This document shows positions 50,577 through 59,676 of a stretch of 61,360 nucleotides of DNA, piece by piece. The notes beneath the pieces are model-generated. The model was not told the DNA's origin. It did no database searches and saw nothing but the letters and a program-made list of their open reading frames with translations. This stretch comes from Leptolyngbya sp. FACHB-8 (GTDB lineage: Bacteria; Cyanobacteriota; Cyanobacteriia; Elainellales; Elainellaceae): positions 1 to 61,360 of the forward strand of contig NZ_JACJOO010000056.1 in NCBI RefSeq assembly GCF_014695575.1, given 5' to 3'. The translations under genes and the position numbers were made by a program. Each line of letters begins with the position of its first letter. Position 1 is the first letter of the stretch.

Positions 50577-51998
50577 CTACCCAAGCTCAAAAGTCTTGAA
50601 GACGAACCGAATGAAAAAGATGACCGCCAGTACCCATGTCGCAACTGGAACCTCTCTCCCTCTGCCCTGAAAAACTTTAATCAGCGGATAGGTAATGAAC
50701 CCAGCGGATAGCCCTTCAGCAATAGAAAAACTGAACGGGATCAAGAAGATCGTCAGGAACGATGGAACGGCTTCCCCCAAGTCGTCCCAACGAATGCGAG
50801 TGACACAACTCATCATCAGAACACCTACTAAAAGGAGTGCAGGTGCTGTAGCAAACGCCGGGATTGCCTGAAAGATCGGAGAAAACAGGAGAGCGGCCAG
50901 AAATAGGAGTGACACCACGATAGACGTAAAGCCTGTGCGTCCACCTTCGGCAACCCCTGCACCCGACTCAATATAGGTGGTCACGGTAGAGGTACCGAGC
51001 ACTGATCCAGCAACCGTACCGATCGCATCTGATAACAGGGCTTGATTTGCGCGGGGTAATTCTCCAGAAGGTGTAATATATCCGGCCTGGGTGCCAACTC
51101 CTGTCAAGGTGCCCACCGTGTCAAAAATATCCACAAATAGAAACACCAGGGTTACCACCACAAAATCCCAGAAGTTGCCAGCGTTGATTCCCCCCAGCCC
51201 CACAAAGGCTTGCCCAAAGAGGTCCGTTGGAAATACTGGAAGAGCCGCGATCGCCGTAGGAGGGGCTGCCACTCCCAATACCCAACCTAAAATCGCAATT
51301 CCTAAAATGCCCCACAGCAATGCTCCTCGTACCCGGCGTACCATCAGGAACACGGTAAATAAAATTCCCAATACGGCTAGCAAGGTTTGAGGTTGACGCA
51401 GGCTGCCAAAGGCGGTCTTCGTAGCCTCATTTGCGACAATAATTCCAGCCCCCCCGACATCGGGAAGACTGCCCAGGCCAATGTAGGCCAGAAATAAGCC
51501 AATGCCCACGGTGGTTGCCATCTTGATCGCATCAGGCACGGCCGTGATGATCTGCCGACGCACCCCGGTTACGCTCAACACGATAAAGATCAGCCCTTCC
51601 ACAAGCACTGCTGCCAGGGCCATGCGCCAGTCAATACCCAGACCCAAAACAACCGAGTAGGCAAAGTAGGCGTTCATGCCCATCCCAGGGGCCATGGCAA
51701 AGGGATACTTAGCAATCAGCCCCATTAACGCTGTCCCGATAGCCGTAGCAACCGCTGTGGCAAAGACTATTTGGGCAAATAAATCGCCCGGTTGATTGAG
51801 AAAAATGGCATCCGACAGAATCAGCGGGTTCACCACCAGGATATAAGCCATGGTCATGAACGTTGTCAGACCTGCCAACGTTTCGGTGCGAAAGTTGGTT
51901 TGATACTGGTTAAAGTTGAAATAACGAGCGATCGCCCCCCAAAAGCCAGTCTGCGGTGCACCTGGCCCGGGCTGAATAACATCATCTTCGAGTTTCAT
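50577..51998 (-). CDS. NCS2-family purine permease (AzgA-like)
   Basis: The protein is 473 aa with about 13 membrane helices. The AzgA-type start (FRTETLAGLTTFMTMAYILVVNP), AMAPGMGMNAYFAYSV, DIFDTVGTLTGVGTQAG and TTYIESGAGVAEGGRTG are present. The family takes up guanine, hypoxanthine or adenine with H+. With guaD next on the same strand (about 600 bases after) and uraH nearby, guanine or hypoxanthine is the likely cargo. An AAGGAG lies only one base before ATG 51998, which is unusually close. Confidence 0.93.
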   Translation of the reverse strand: MKLEDDVIQPGPGAPQTGFWGAIARYFNFNQYQTNFRTETLAGLTTFMTMAYILVVNPLILSDAIFLNQPGDLFAQIVFATAVATAIGTALMGLIAKYPFAMAPGMGMNAYFAYSVVLGLGIDWRMALAAVLVEGLIFIVLSVTGVRRQIITAVPDAIKMATTVGIGLFLAYIGLGSLPDVGGAGIIVANEATKTAFGSLRQPQTLLAVLGILFTVFLMVRRVRGALLWGILGIAILGWVLGVAAPPTAIAALPVFPTDLFGQAFVGLGGINAGNFWDFVVVTLVFLFVDIFDTVGTLTGVGTQAGYITPSGELPRANQALLSDAIGTVAGSVLGTSTVTTYIESGAGVAEGGRTGFTSIVVSLLFLAALLFSPIFQAIPAFATAPALLLVGVLMMSCVTRIRWDDLGEAVPSFLTIFLIPFSFSIAEGLSAGFITYPLIKVFQGRGREVPVATWVLAVIFFIRFVFKTFELG

Positions 51999-52273
51999 GC
52001 TCCTTACCCGTGATAAGGATAAATATGTGGATGGTTAATACCATTACCGCTTCACAGATACCGCATATAACGGGTTTTGAAAAGAAGCCAGAAGGCAGGA
52101 GATAAAGAGTCGTAGGGCAGGTAAGGCAGTAGAGAAGCAGGGAAGTGAAGACCTGAAAGCTGAGGGGCAGTATCCAGAGAAGGGTCTTGTTGGGTCTTAC
52201 CGGTTGCGGACTTACATCCTGTCCTTGCCCTTTCCTGTTGCCATAAGAGCCTTTAACACCTTCTCATAGCCTT

Positions 52274-53356
52274 CTATCCTCTTCCTGCAGAAACCGTTGC
52301 TTCTAGCGATAGCCTTTCGGCCTCTAAATCACCCATACGATGGATATGACGTGTTTGCTCAACTTCGCCATGGGCTTTGAGCAGCGCAGCAATTTTCTTG
52401 CGCATCACCAAACCAGGTTTGTCCGTCATCATATGCTGCTCAAGGGCTGCTCGCAGGGGCACATCGGGATCAGTAGATTCGAGAATAGTCTTGTCTTCCA
52501 AGGTAACGGCGCGATCGAAGGCGATCACATCGGCTGCTGGGGTGTCAGCCTCCGTGTCGTTGCGCAAAGCGAACTGCACCATTTGTGAGGTGCCATCGTC
52601 GATGGGGGTCATGGTGTTGACAACGATGTGAGAAAGGCCATTGGGATAATTGATTCGCAAGCGAATGGTGAAAGGCATATACCAGTCCATGTCCAGGGTC
52701 CGGACGGTATCACGATTTTCCATTTTGAGGTTTTGCTGTTGGAGTTCTGGGTTAACCACCCCTAGCACGCCAAAGACGTGCAATCCCCATTCTGTTTCGG
52801 TTAATTTCAGGTCATCGGGTATGGGATGATCGGCGCTACCAAAGGTCGTGGTATGGACAAAGGTGGGATGGGCTAAATCCAGTTCGTTTTCCATAACCCG
52901 TAAGCCCGCAACTTTCCAGGGTTCGTAAAACTCATGCACCTGCCGGAAGTCTGCTTCGCTCGCTTCGGGGATTTCGGGAATCGGAATCAGTGGCTCGTCC
53001 AGGCATACCCAGGCATACCCATACCGCTCAGCACAGTGGAAGGCTTTGACTTGATAGGTTTGAGGAATTGGCTCGTTTTCAGTTAACTGGGGGACGTGAA
53101 CGCAGGTGCCGCAACCGTCAAACTGCCAACCGTGGTATGGGCAGGCAATATAGCCATCCACTACTTTTCCTAAAGACAACTGAGCCGTGCGATGGCAACA
53201 CCGATCCTCCGCAGCAGCAGGTTTGCCCTCAGCATCTAGCCAAACTACAATCTTTTGCTGTAACAGGGTAAAGGATTTGGGGCCCTCCGCTAACTGGTTT
53301 ATGGGTATAACGGGGTACCAGAAGCGGCGAAATACAGGTTGTTGGGTAATCAGCAT
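52274..53356 (-). CDS. Rieske non-haem iron oxygenase, alpha-subunit type
   Basis: The protein is 360 aa. The [2Fe-2S] Rieske ligands are in RCCHRTAQL and ACPYHGWQFD (CxH then CxxH). The mononuclear iron site is ENELDLAHPTFVH (D-x2-H-x4-H). It looks like PaO/vanillate-demethylase-type oxygenases, which need a separate reductase; none is adjacent. AAGGAG lies seven bases before ATG 53356, so this start is used rather than the longer frame. It sits directly upstream of the purine permease and guanine deaminase genes on the same strand (275 bases away), so oxidation of a purine ring, as HpxD does in Klebsiella hypoxanthine breakdown, is possible. A chlorophyll or aromatic substrate is the alternative. 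Confidence 0.88.
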   Translation of the reverse strand: MLITQQPVFRRFWYPVIPINQLAEGPKSFTLLQQKIVVWLDAEGKPAAAEDRCCHRTAQLSLGKVVDGYIACPYHGWQFDGCGTCVHVPQLTENEPIPQTYQVKAFHCAERYGYAWVCLDEPLIPIPEIPEASEADFRQVHEFYEPWKVAGLRVMENELDLAHPTFVHTTTFGSADHPIPDDLKLTETEWGLHVFGVLGVVNPELQQQNLKMENRDTVRTLDMDWYMPFTIRLRINYPNGLSHIVVNTMTPIDDGTSQMVQFALRNDTEADTPAADVIAFDRAVTLEDKTILESTDPDVPLRAALEQHMMTDKPGLVMRKKIAALLKAHGEVEQTRHIHRMGDLEAERLSLEATVSAGRG

Positions 53357-53614
53357 GACAAACTCCTTGGCGGCAGCGTGTGGTAAATCACTCGCTGGGT
53401 CTCTGGGGGCGGGCAATCAATTTTTCTAGCAGCATTGGCCCAGGCAACAGAACCTTGAGCGAACCCAGCGATTAAGTACACTTGCGTGCGATCGCAGCAT
53501 TACATCGATCGCCACTTCCCTTCTGTGCAACCTGTTACCGCGTGCGTTAAGTAAAGGCGCGGGTAAAAAGTATGGACAGAACGCTACAGTGCCAAGAGAG
53601 CTTGTAAATGGGCT

Positions 53615-53824
53615 ATGGTAAATTCTGCCGCCGCTCCTGAAACACCGGATACACTCTTTCAAACCGTGTATGGTCCGGTGAAATCTTGGCGCTACGGCAC
53701 TTCTTTAGGCATTGACCCGATTGGGCCTGTTTCTACGTGTTTGTTTGATTGCGTGTACGGCCAGCTGGGGGAAATTGAGCAATGGGTGGGCGCTCGCCTA
53801 TCTAAAAGACGTGGGGACGAATAA
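53615..53824 (+). pseudogene. N-terminal fragment of a radical-SAM protein with the third Cys lost
   Basis: The 69 codons match the start of cyanobacterial radical-SAM proteins: [20 protein letters not shown], then [16 protein letters not shown]. The CxxxCxxC cluster motif should end CVYCQL; here it reads CVYGQL, so the cluster cannot form normally. After EQ the match stops and the reading frame ends at 53824. It is truncated by at least 200 residues, hence a pseudogene. Its end runs into the hairpin that terminates the convergent rpe gene. Confidence 0.75.
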
Positions 53825-53842
53825 CCATTCGCCCCCACGTCA
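53809..53842. terminator. Hairpin terminator of rpe
   Basis: GACGTGGGGACGAAT pairs with ATTCGCCCCCACGTC (one mismatch) around AACC. It lies 23 bases past the rpe stop on the minus strand and overlaps the end of the radical-SAM remnant. Confidence 0.6.
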
Positions 53843-53864
53843 ATCAGCTAATCAATGAATTGAA

Positions 53865-54566
53865 TTAAGCGGTCACAAGCTCAGGCCGCTTGCTATTGCG
53901 GATGCCTGAGATCGCTTCAGCATAGTCTTTCGCACCGAACACGGCAGAACCTGCCACGATCGCATTCGCACCAGCTTCCAGCACTTGCCAGGTATTGTTG
54001 GCCTTAAGGCCTCCATCCACCTCGATCCAGGGGTCCAATCCACGCTCATCGCACATTTGGCGCAGCTTCCGGATCTTGGGCACAACCTCAGGAATAAAGC
54101 TCTGACCACCAAAGCCGGGGTTCACACTCATGATCAGCACGAGATCACAGAGTTCCAGCACATACTCAATCAGTTCCAGCGGAGTGGACGGATTGAGTAC
54201 AACCCCAGCCTGCTTACCAAGCTCTCTAATTTGGCCCAGAGTCCGGTGCAAGTGAGGGGATGCGTTGTGCTCAGCGTGAACCGAAATAATATCGGCACCC
54301 GCTTTAGCGAAATCTTCAACATATTTTTCGGGCTCGACAATCATCAGATGCACGTCAAGAGGCTTCTGAGTGTAAGGGCGAATCGCGCTTACAATCAGGG
54401 GACCGATGGTAATGTTAGGGACGAAGCGACCGTCCATCACATCAACGTGAATCCAATCAGCACCAGCCTGATCCACCGCCTGAATCTCTTCCCCCAGACG
54501 ACTAAAGTCAGCTGATAGGATGGAGGGTGAAATTACTGTTGACTTACTCGATGGGGTGTGGACCAT
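53865..54566 (-). CDS. rpe: Ribulose-phosphate 3-epimerase
   Basis: The protein is 233 aa, a TIM barrel. The signatures are [61 protein letters not shown] and WIEVDGGL. All metal and catalytic residues (two His, two Asp) are in place. It interconverts ribulose 5-phosphate and xylulose 5-phosphate in the Calvin and pentose-phosphate cycles. The gene is single, with a hairpin terminator just after it. Confidence 0.97.
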   Translation of the reverse strand: MVHTPSSKSTVISPSILSADFSRLGEEIQAVDQAGADWIHVDVMDGRFVPNITIGPLIVSAIRPYTQKPLDVHLMIVEPEKYVEDFAKAGADIISVHAEHNASPHLHRTLGQIRELGKQAGVVLNPSTPLELIEYVLELCDLVLIMSVNPGFGGQSFIPEVVPKIRKLRQMCDERGLDPWIEVDGGLKANNTWQVLEAGANAIVAGSAVFGAKDYAEAISGIRNSKRPELVTA

Positions 54567-54698
54567 GGCGGGTGGGTTCTCCTGGCTCTATATCTTGGTA
54601 TTCAGTTTAACAAAATGTGAAGTCTTCTCGGCTCATTGATCTTAAGGAAATTGTCAGTATTTACTCAAACTTTAAGCAGAGATTAAGGGATGTCATGT

Positions 54699-56309
54699 AT
54701 GGTTCAGCGGAAAAAGCTGATTTTTCTAAGGAGATCAGCCTGGGGCGTAGCTCTAGCACTGATTGGGGTGCCGGCGATCGCTCTACAAAGCTCTACGGGA
54801 GAGGGCGGTATTGAGGCTCTACGACTTCATGACGAGCCCTACAACCTGACAGGACGTAAAATCAGCATCGGTCAAGTTGAAGTCGGGCGTCCGGCCCGTT
54901 TTGGTTTGGATAAGCCCGCTGCTGAAAACTTTACAGTACGTCCCACTCAACTCTTCATTCAAAATCGGAGCGCTATAGCCAATCAGTTTGTAGATGACCA
55001 TGCGGCCAGTGTAGCCAGCGTCATGATCAGCCAGGATAAGCGGCTACCTGGGGTGGCACCTAATGCTCGGTTGTATTCTGCCGCAGCCGGGTTCGATCGG
55101 GGGGGCGGGCAGCAGCAAGAATGCCTTGCCTCCCAAACCGTAGCTCTTCAAAACAATGATGATGTGCGGGCCATCAATTTCAGCTTTGGCGAACCGCTAT
55201 CTCAAGATTCGCGGCCTGACGCAACCCTCGACGGCAACGCCTTGTTAACCCTTTGCGTGGATTGGTCAGCCCAGACCCACAACGTCCTCTATGTGATTGC
55301 GGGGAATCAGGGCTTTGGCGGCATTCCCATCCCCACTGACCTCTATAACGGCATGACCGTGGCTAATTCCATTGCCATAGACGGGGTTTACCGCAAGGTC
55401 AGCTTTTCTGATTTGGGAAGTGAACCCCCCTCCTTCCAGGGCCGTCCTCCCGAAAGTAACGAGGGTTCCCGCCGTTCGATTTCCATTGTGGCTCCTGGCA
55501 GTGCTGTCCAAACCATTCAACCGGATGGCAATCCATCCCCTCCCATCAGCGGCACTAGCTTTGCAGCTCCCCATGTAACGGCGACGGTGGCCCTGTTGCA
55601 GGAGTATGGCGATCGCCAACTCCGGGAGCAAGCCGATGGTTGGAGTCTGGATGCTCGTCGTCATGAGGTCATGCGGGCAGTCATGATGAACTCGGCTGAC
55701 AAACTGCAAGATGCCGGAGATGGCTTGTTACTGGGTATGACTCGAACCGCAGCTAACCAGCGCAATGCCAACTGGCTCGAGTCTGATGCCTACCAACGGG
55801 AAGACGTTCCTCTGGATGCCAACATGGGAACTGGGCACTTAAATGCTTACCGGGCCTACCAGCAATTCTCGGCAGGTCAACAGAGCGCCGATGCACCCGT
55901 GTCGGCTATTGGTTGGGACTATCGCACTGTGGGGCTGGATGACAGTGCTCCTGCCTATCGGGATTACGTCATTGACGAGCCTTTGCAGGCGGGCAGTTTT
56001 ATCTCGGCTACCCTCGCTTGGGATCGCCAAGTCAACCTGCAAGATGCCAATAATAATGGCCTTTATGACCCTGGTGAAACCTTCGACAACCAGGGGCTGA
56101 ACAATCTCGACATTTATCTGCTGCGGGCTGAAGATGATGGCATTGAAAGCCGGCTCTGGGCGTCTAACAGTCCAGAAGATAGCGTTGAGCACATCTTCCA
56201 CCAGATTCCGCAGACGGGCCGCTATAAGATTCGCGTGGTGTACCGGGATCAGGCTAACGATCCAGTACAGAACTACGCGATCGCCTGGTGGGCTGTTCCA
56301 GCGAAATAG
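54699..56309 (+). CDS. Exported subtilase-like S8 serine peptidase with Glu in place of Asp
   Basis: The protein is 536 aa. A signal peptide (KKLIFLRRSAWGVALALIG) precedes a mature start near residue 30. The catalytic positions are Glu61 (IGQVEVGRP, where subtilases have Asp), His101 (DDHAASVASVM), oxyanion Asn in IAGNQGFGG, and Ser287 (GTSFAAPHV). After the protease domain about 200 residues form a beta-rich domain ending YAIAWWAVPAK. It is probably periplasmic or extracellular. AAGGGA lies eight bases before ATG 54699, so it is used rather than the ATG three codons upstream. Whether the Glu-His-Ser set is active is open. Confidence 0.88.
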   Translation: MVQRKKLIFLRRSAWGVALALIGVPAIALQSSTGEGGIEALRLHDEPYNLTGRKISIGQVEVGRPARFGLDKPAAENFTVRPTQLFIQNRSAIANQFVDDHAASVASVMISQDKRLPGVAPNARLYSAAAGFDRGGGQQQECLASQTVALQNNDDVRAINFSFGEPLSQDSRPDATLDGNALLTLCVDWSAQTHNVLYVIAGNQGFGGIPIPTDLYNGMTVANSIAIDGVYRKVSFSDLGSEPPSFQGRPPESNEGSRRSISIVAPGSAVQTIQPDGNPSPPISGTSFAAPHVTATVALLQEYGDRQLREQADGWSLDARRHEVMRAVMMNSADKLQDAGDGLLLGMTRTAANQRNANWLESDAYQREDVPLDANMGTGHLNAYRAYQQFSAGQQSADAPVSAIGWDYRTVGLDDSAPAYRDYVIDEPLQAGSFISATLAWDRQVNLQDANNNGLYDPGETFDNQGLNNLDIYLLRAEDDGIESRLWASNSPEDSVEHIFHQIPQTGRYKIRVVYRDQANDPVQNYAIAWWAVPAK

Positions 56310-56746
56310 CGTGACATCATAGCCAACGAAAGAGCCTAGGGCTCTGGTTTATGGCCAGGTTGCTGGCATCTAACAACAGGACTGTTGCCGGTGGTTGAGT
56401 GTTGTGTATTTCACACACGGCACTTAACCACCGGCAATCGCTTTAAATTTGAGGAAAAAACTGTTTTGGCATCTCTGTACCATTACGCAAAGCCCTTTCG
56501 GAGCAAACCTCGTTTATTCCTAAACGCTCGAACTGGCTCCGGGCAATGGTTTTGGATTTTCTATTAAAAAATCTGATGATTTTCATTGAGGAGATTTATA
56601 GTGCCTTTAAATAGTGTTCTCCTATACAAAGCGATCGCGAAATCTGTGTGTTCCAGGATTACATTCCATGGGTGGCCCGCCTAAGATGCAGATACCAACC
56701 GGAATTCACCGCCCTGAATTCTTCCCACTCAAGGAGAACCGTCACG
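56310..56746. other. Intergenic region with a hairpin, upstream of the PEP-CTERM gene
   Basis: A hairpin at about 56384-56436 (TTGCCGGTGGTT paired with AACCACCGGCAA) follows the subtilase gene and may terminate it. The rest holds the promoter of the next gene. AAGGAGAACC is 10 or so bases before its ATG. No further gene seen. Confidence 0.55.
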
Positions 56747-57442
56747 ATGGCCCACTTCAAATCCCTTGTCTCCGCACTCTCTGGCTCCGCCATCGTCCTG
56801 GCGGGATTAATGTTGGCTCCTAGCGAAGCATTTGCTGCTCAGAAGCAACAGAGCCAAACTCAAACATCTACGTCATTAACTCAAACTGCTTGCAGTGTAA
56901 CCAACGTCTCGGGAAGCACCGCAGCCGGTACTGTTTTTGCCAGTGCTTGCCAGGGGCCTATCAGCGGCAATGATACTGGAGCCCAAGGTACGGCTGAAGG
57001 GTCGTTGGATGCCGGCCTGTTCCAATCCCTTGTTGGTAGTGGGGATTGGAGCCTGGGTGGCAAGTCCGATGGTGGCTCCAATACTTATGGCTTCTTTGCG
57101 AACAACAACAACTCTCAGGGTTCCTGGGGATTCAGCTCTCCTTTCAGTGGCAGTTTCGCCCTCAGCCTGAAAGCAGGGACTTCCTACAGCCTCTACCTGT
57201 TTAACAATGTGAGCAACTTCACCACCGGTTCGTTCAACACCATCGGCGTAGCATTAGATGGTTCGGGCCGTGCGGGTCGAGGATTGTCTCATGCGTCGCT
57301 GTTTGTCTTCAAGCCTAGCCAAACCAGTGGCGGTGGCGGTGGTCAGCCTGTTCCCGAACCTTTGACGGTTTTGGGCACAGTCATGGCTGCTGGTATGGGC
57401 TATGGGATTAAGCGCAAAAAAATCCAAGCAAAGCGCGGTTAG
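56747..57442 (+). CDS. PEP-CTERM sorting-domain protein
   Basis: The protein is 231 aa. An N-terminal signal peptide (MAHFKSLVSALSGSAIVLAG, cleavage after AFA) is followed by a Ser/Gly/Asn-rich body. At the C-terminus is the PEP-CTERM set: PVPEPLT, then the hydrophobic VLGTVMAAGMGYG, then basic IKRKKIQAKRG. Such proteins are processed by an exosortase and often belong to extracellular matrix or surface structures; no exosortase gene is in the window. AAGGAG lies before ATG 56747, which is used rather than the longer frame. Confidence 0.9.
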   Translation: MAHFKSLVSALSGSAIVLAGLMLAPSEAFAAQKQQSQTQTSTSLTQTACSVTNVSGSTAAGTVFASACQGPISGNDTGAQGTAEGSLDAGLFQSLVGSGDWSLGGKSDGGSNTYGFFANNNNSQGSWGFSSPFSGSFALSLKAGTSYSLYLFNNVSNFTTGSFNTIGVALDGSGRAGRGLSHASLFVFKPSQTSGGGGGQPVPEPLTVLGTVMAAGMGYGIKRKKIQAKRG

Positions 57443-57773
57443 AGTGATGGTTATGGCGCAGGTTGTTATGGGATGGAATGCAGCTATTCTGCCGGTATTC
57501 CATAGCCATAACAGCTTGAATAAACCCTGTCGAGAAACGGGCTAACGGAGTTGATGGAGATGGAGGTGGCTTTTGGTCACCTCCATCTGTTTCTATACTC
57601 CTAGCCATCCTGCGTGATACCAATTAGAACAGAACCCAGTGCAGATGTTTGGTTTTCAAATTGGTATGAATCGTTGCGCGGCCGCGCAACGATTCACGCA
57701 GGAGGTCTATTAGAAGGAGAGAGGCGGCGCAACGTACCGCCTCTCTCCTTTTGGTACAGGCTCTATAACGTTA
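57443..57773. other. Intergenic region with two or three palindromes
   Basis: An imperfect palindrome (about 57447-57513, GGTTATGG / CCATAACA type) follows the PEP-CTERM gene. Then come the palindromes at 57667-57696 and 57714-57750 (listed). No gene is seen. Confidence 0.55.
57667..57750. repeat. Two palindromes with GCAGGAGGTC between them
   Basis: The first (57667-57696) is a perfect 30-base palindrome around GCGCGGCCGCGC. After ACGCAGGAGGTC comes a second hairpin (AAGGAGAGAGGCGG, 57714-57727, and its complement 57737-57750). The linking sequence is shared with the element at 24460-24531. Confidence 0.7.
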
Positions 57774-59333
57774 TTAATTGGAAGCTGTGCCGCTACCCAA
57801 GATGAAAAGACCGATCATCGTAATGCTATTCCACAGGCAGTGCAGCAGGATGGGGGCTAGTAGATTGCGCGATCGCACATACACAAATCCCAAAATTGCC
57901 CCTAACGCCGTCAACGGCAAAACCTCCGAAAGACTCAGGTGAGCGATCGCAAAAATCAGGCTGCTGAGGGCGATCGCCCCACTTGCTGGCAAGTAGCGGG
58001 TCAGCGAGGGCAGCAAAAATCCTCGGAATAGCGTTTCCTCGAAGATGGGAGCGGCGATCGCCGCTGTGAAGAGGAATAATCCCAGAGCCAGGGGATCGTT
58101 TTCTTCAAGAACAATTTGAAGGAGTGGATTGCTTCCGCCCTGCCCCTGCCAAAATTGCTGATTCACTAACGAAACACCCAACATGAGTGGTAGCGCTACC
58201 AAATAGCCTCCAACCCCCCATAACGGCCAGTTGCTCTGGAAACGATAACGGAACCAGGCGTCGGGTAACGGACGGTGAGAGCGAATGGAGAAAAAGAGCA
58301 CAAGCAAGGCTGAACTGGCCATGGTGAGGTAGTAGACCAGCGTGTAAACTGCCCGAACACGGCTACTTCCAACCCCTGTAAAGGTCAGATGCAGCAAACT
58401 CAACAGCAGCGGCACCACAATCTGGCCCATAAAGAAGAAGCCAACAATGAGCACCTGCCATACGGTTTCCCAGGTCCACGGGGTTTCCCACGGCGTTGCC
58501 TGAAAGGAGAGGATAGCTTCTTTGCCCCGCGTTATCCGCTGAATGACGAGAAAAATAAAGAGGCCAATACCCGTAACGGCAGCAATTCCTGGAAGTACAC
58601 CAATGACCGCGAGCTTCAGTAATGTCTGTTGGGCGATCGCTTCTTGTTCCCCTTCCAGCGCCGTCAAGGCTGCTGAATTCTGCTGCACCTCGTAGAGCCG
58701 CTCCAAACTGACCGCCCGAAACCAGCCTTCTAATGTGGTTTCTATCTGGCTACTGGCATCCTCCTCAATATTGGGTGGTTGGTTCCAAAGCCCCTGAACT
58801 GTTTTCGTGGTGCGGGCGATCGCCGCATCTCGTTCTGTGCGAGGGGAGCGAAGGCGATCGCTTAAGGCTTCCCAGGTTTGCTGAGCAGCGTTCACCTCCC
58901 CCTGCTCCGCCTGAAGTAAACCAATCTGCAAATCCAACTGAGCCAATAACCGTCGCTGCTGATCAACTAGGGTCAGGATTTCGGACGTTGGCGCTCCTTC
59001 TGTTGTGACCTCACTGGCGGGATTTTCCTTCAGCCGGGTTTGTAAACCGTTCAGCTCGGTTTGTACCGACTCTCGCACTTCTTGATAATCTTCCTGAGCT
59101 GTTTTGAGGGGCTCTTTTCCTAACACGGCCTCTCGCAGTTGGGCCTGGACTTCCGTTTCCGGGGCTGCATCTGACATGCCCGTCGCTGACAATATCAGGT
59201 TGGTTTGATACAGTTCCAGGCGATTGGTGATCTGGGGTTTCTCTAAACTGCCAAGCAAAGAACTGCCAACTAGAGCTACCACCATCACGGTCAGGGCAGC
59301 CAAAATTAATCGTTTCGGTGTCACCAATTTCAT
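57774..59333 (-). CDS. CPBP-family intramembrane metalloprotease
   Basis: The protein is 519 aa. The first helix lies near residues 10-28 (LILAALTVMVVALVGSSL). About 200 mainly helical, coiled-coil-like residues follow outside the membrane, then a bundle of seven or eight helices. The CPBP motifs are EETLFRGFLLPSL (EExxxR), FAIAHLSL (FxxxH) and LHCLWNSI, which together form the active site of Rce1-like proteases. In bacteria these cut membrane peptides or prenylated proteins. The N-terminal coiled domain is an unusual extra. MKLVTPKR is used as start; an upstream Met 23 codons earlier lacks support. Confidence 0.9.
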   Translation of the reverse strand: MKLVTPKRLILAALTVMVVALVGSSLLGSLEKPQITNRLELYQTNLILSATGMSDAAPETEVQAQLREAVLGKEPLKTAQEDYQEVRESVQTELNGLQTRLKENPASEVTTEGAPTSEILTLVDQQRRLLAQLDLQIGLLQAEQGEVNAAQQTWEALSDRLRSPRTERDAAIARTTKTVQGLWNQPPNIEEDASSQIETTLEGWFRAVSLERLYEVQQNSAALTALEGEQEAIAQQTLLKLAVIGVLPGIAAVTGIGLFIFLVIQRITRGKEAILSFQATPWETPWTWETVWQVLIVGFFFMGQIVVPLLLSLLHLTFTGVGSSRVRAVYTLVYYLTMASSALLVLFFSIRSHRPLPDAWFRYRFQSNWPLWGVGGYLVALPLMLGVSLVNQQFWQGQGGSNPLLQIVLEENDPLALGLFLFTAAIAAPIFEETLFRGFLLPSLTRYLPASGAIALSSLIFAIAHLSLSEVLPLTALGAILGFVYVRSRNLLAPILLHCLWNSITMIGLFILGSGTASN

Positions 59334-59676
59334 TCGCTTTTCCGTTGCAACCACGTAAACGGCTTTCCTACACGTTGCTCTGGCGTAACCATGCTCTGGC
59401 ATTATCGCACTCGAATCCAGGATGAGGCAGCGATCGCCCGGATGATAAAAGCAGCATAATTTGCTGGAAACCTACGCTGTGCGAAAGCTCTTGAGCAGCC
59501 CATCCTATTGGCATAGAGGGACTGTGTGGCCACTCGGCCAAATCAATGATCCCAGACCATAATGGTAGAGATTCAATGCCCGACAAGGGGGTTTCGCCGA
59601 TCCCATTGTGTAAGTCCTGGGGGTAAAATGCTTCTGATATTGGCATGATTTTTTACCAACTCAGGAGGGTACGGCT
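59334..59676. other. Divergent promoter region
   Basis: The 343 bases separate the CPBP protease and the phosphatase genes. No gene is seen (a 92-codon minus ORF at 59368-59646 has no family features). TATTGGCATGATTTTTTACC (59638-59657) may be part of the promoter of the next gene. AGGAGGG at 59663 is its ribosome-binding site. Confidence 0.5.
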
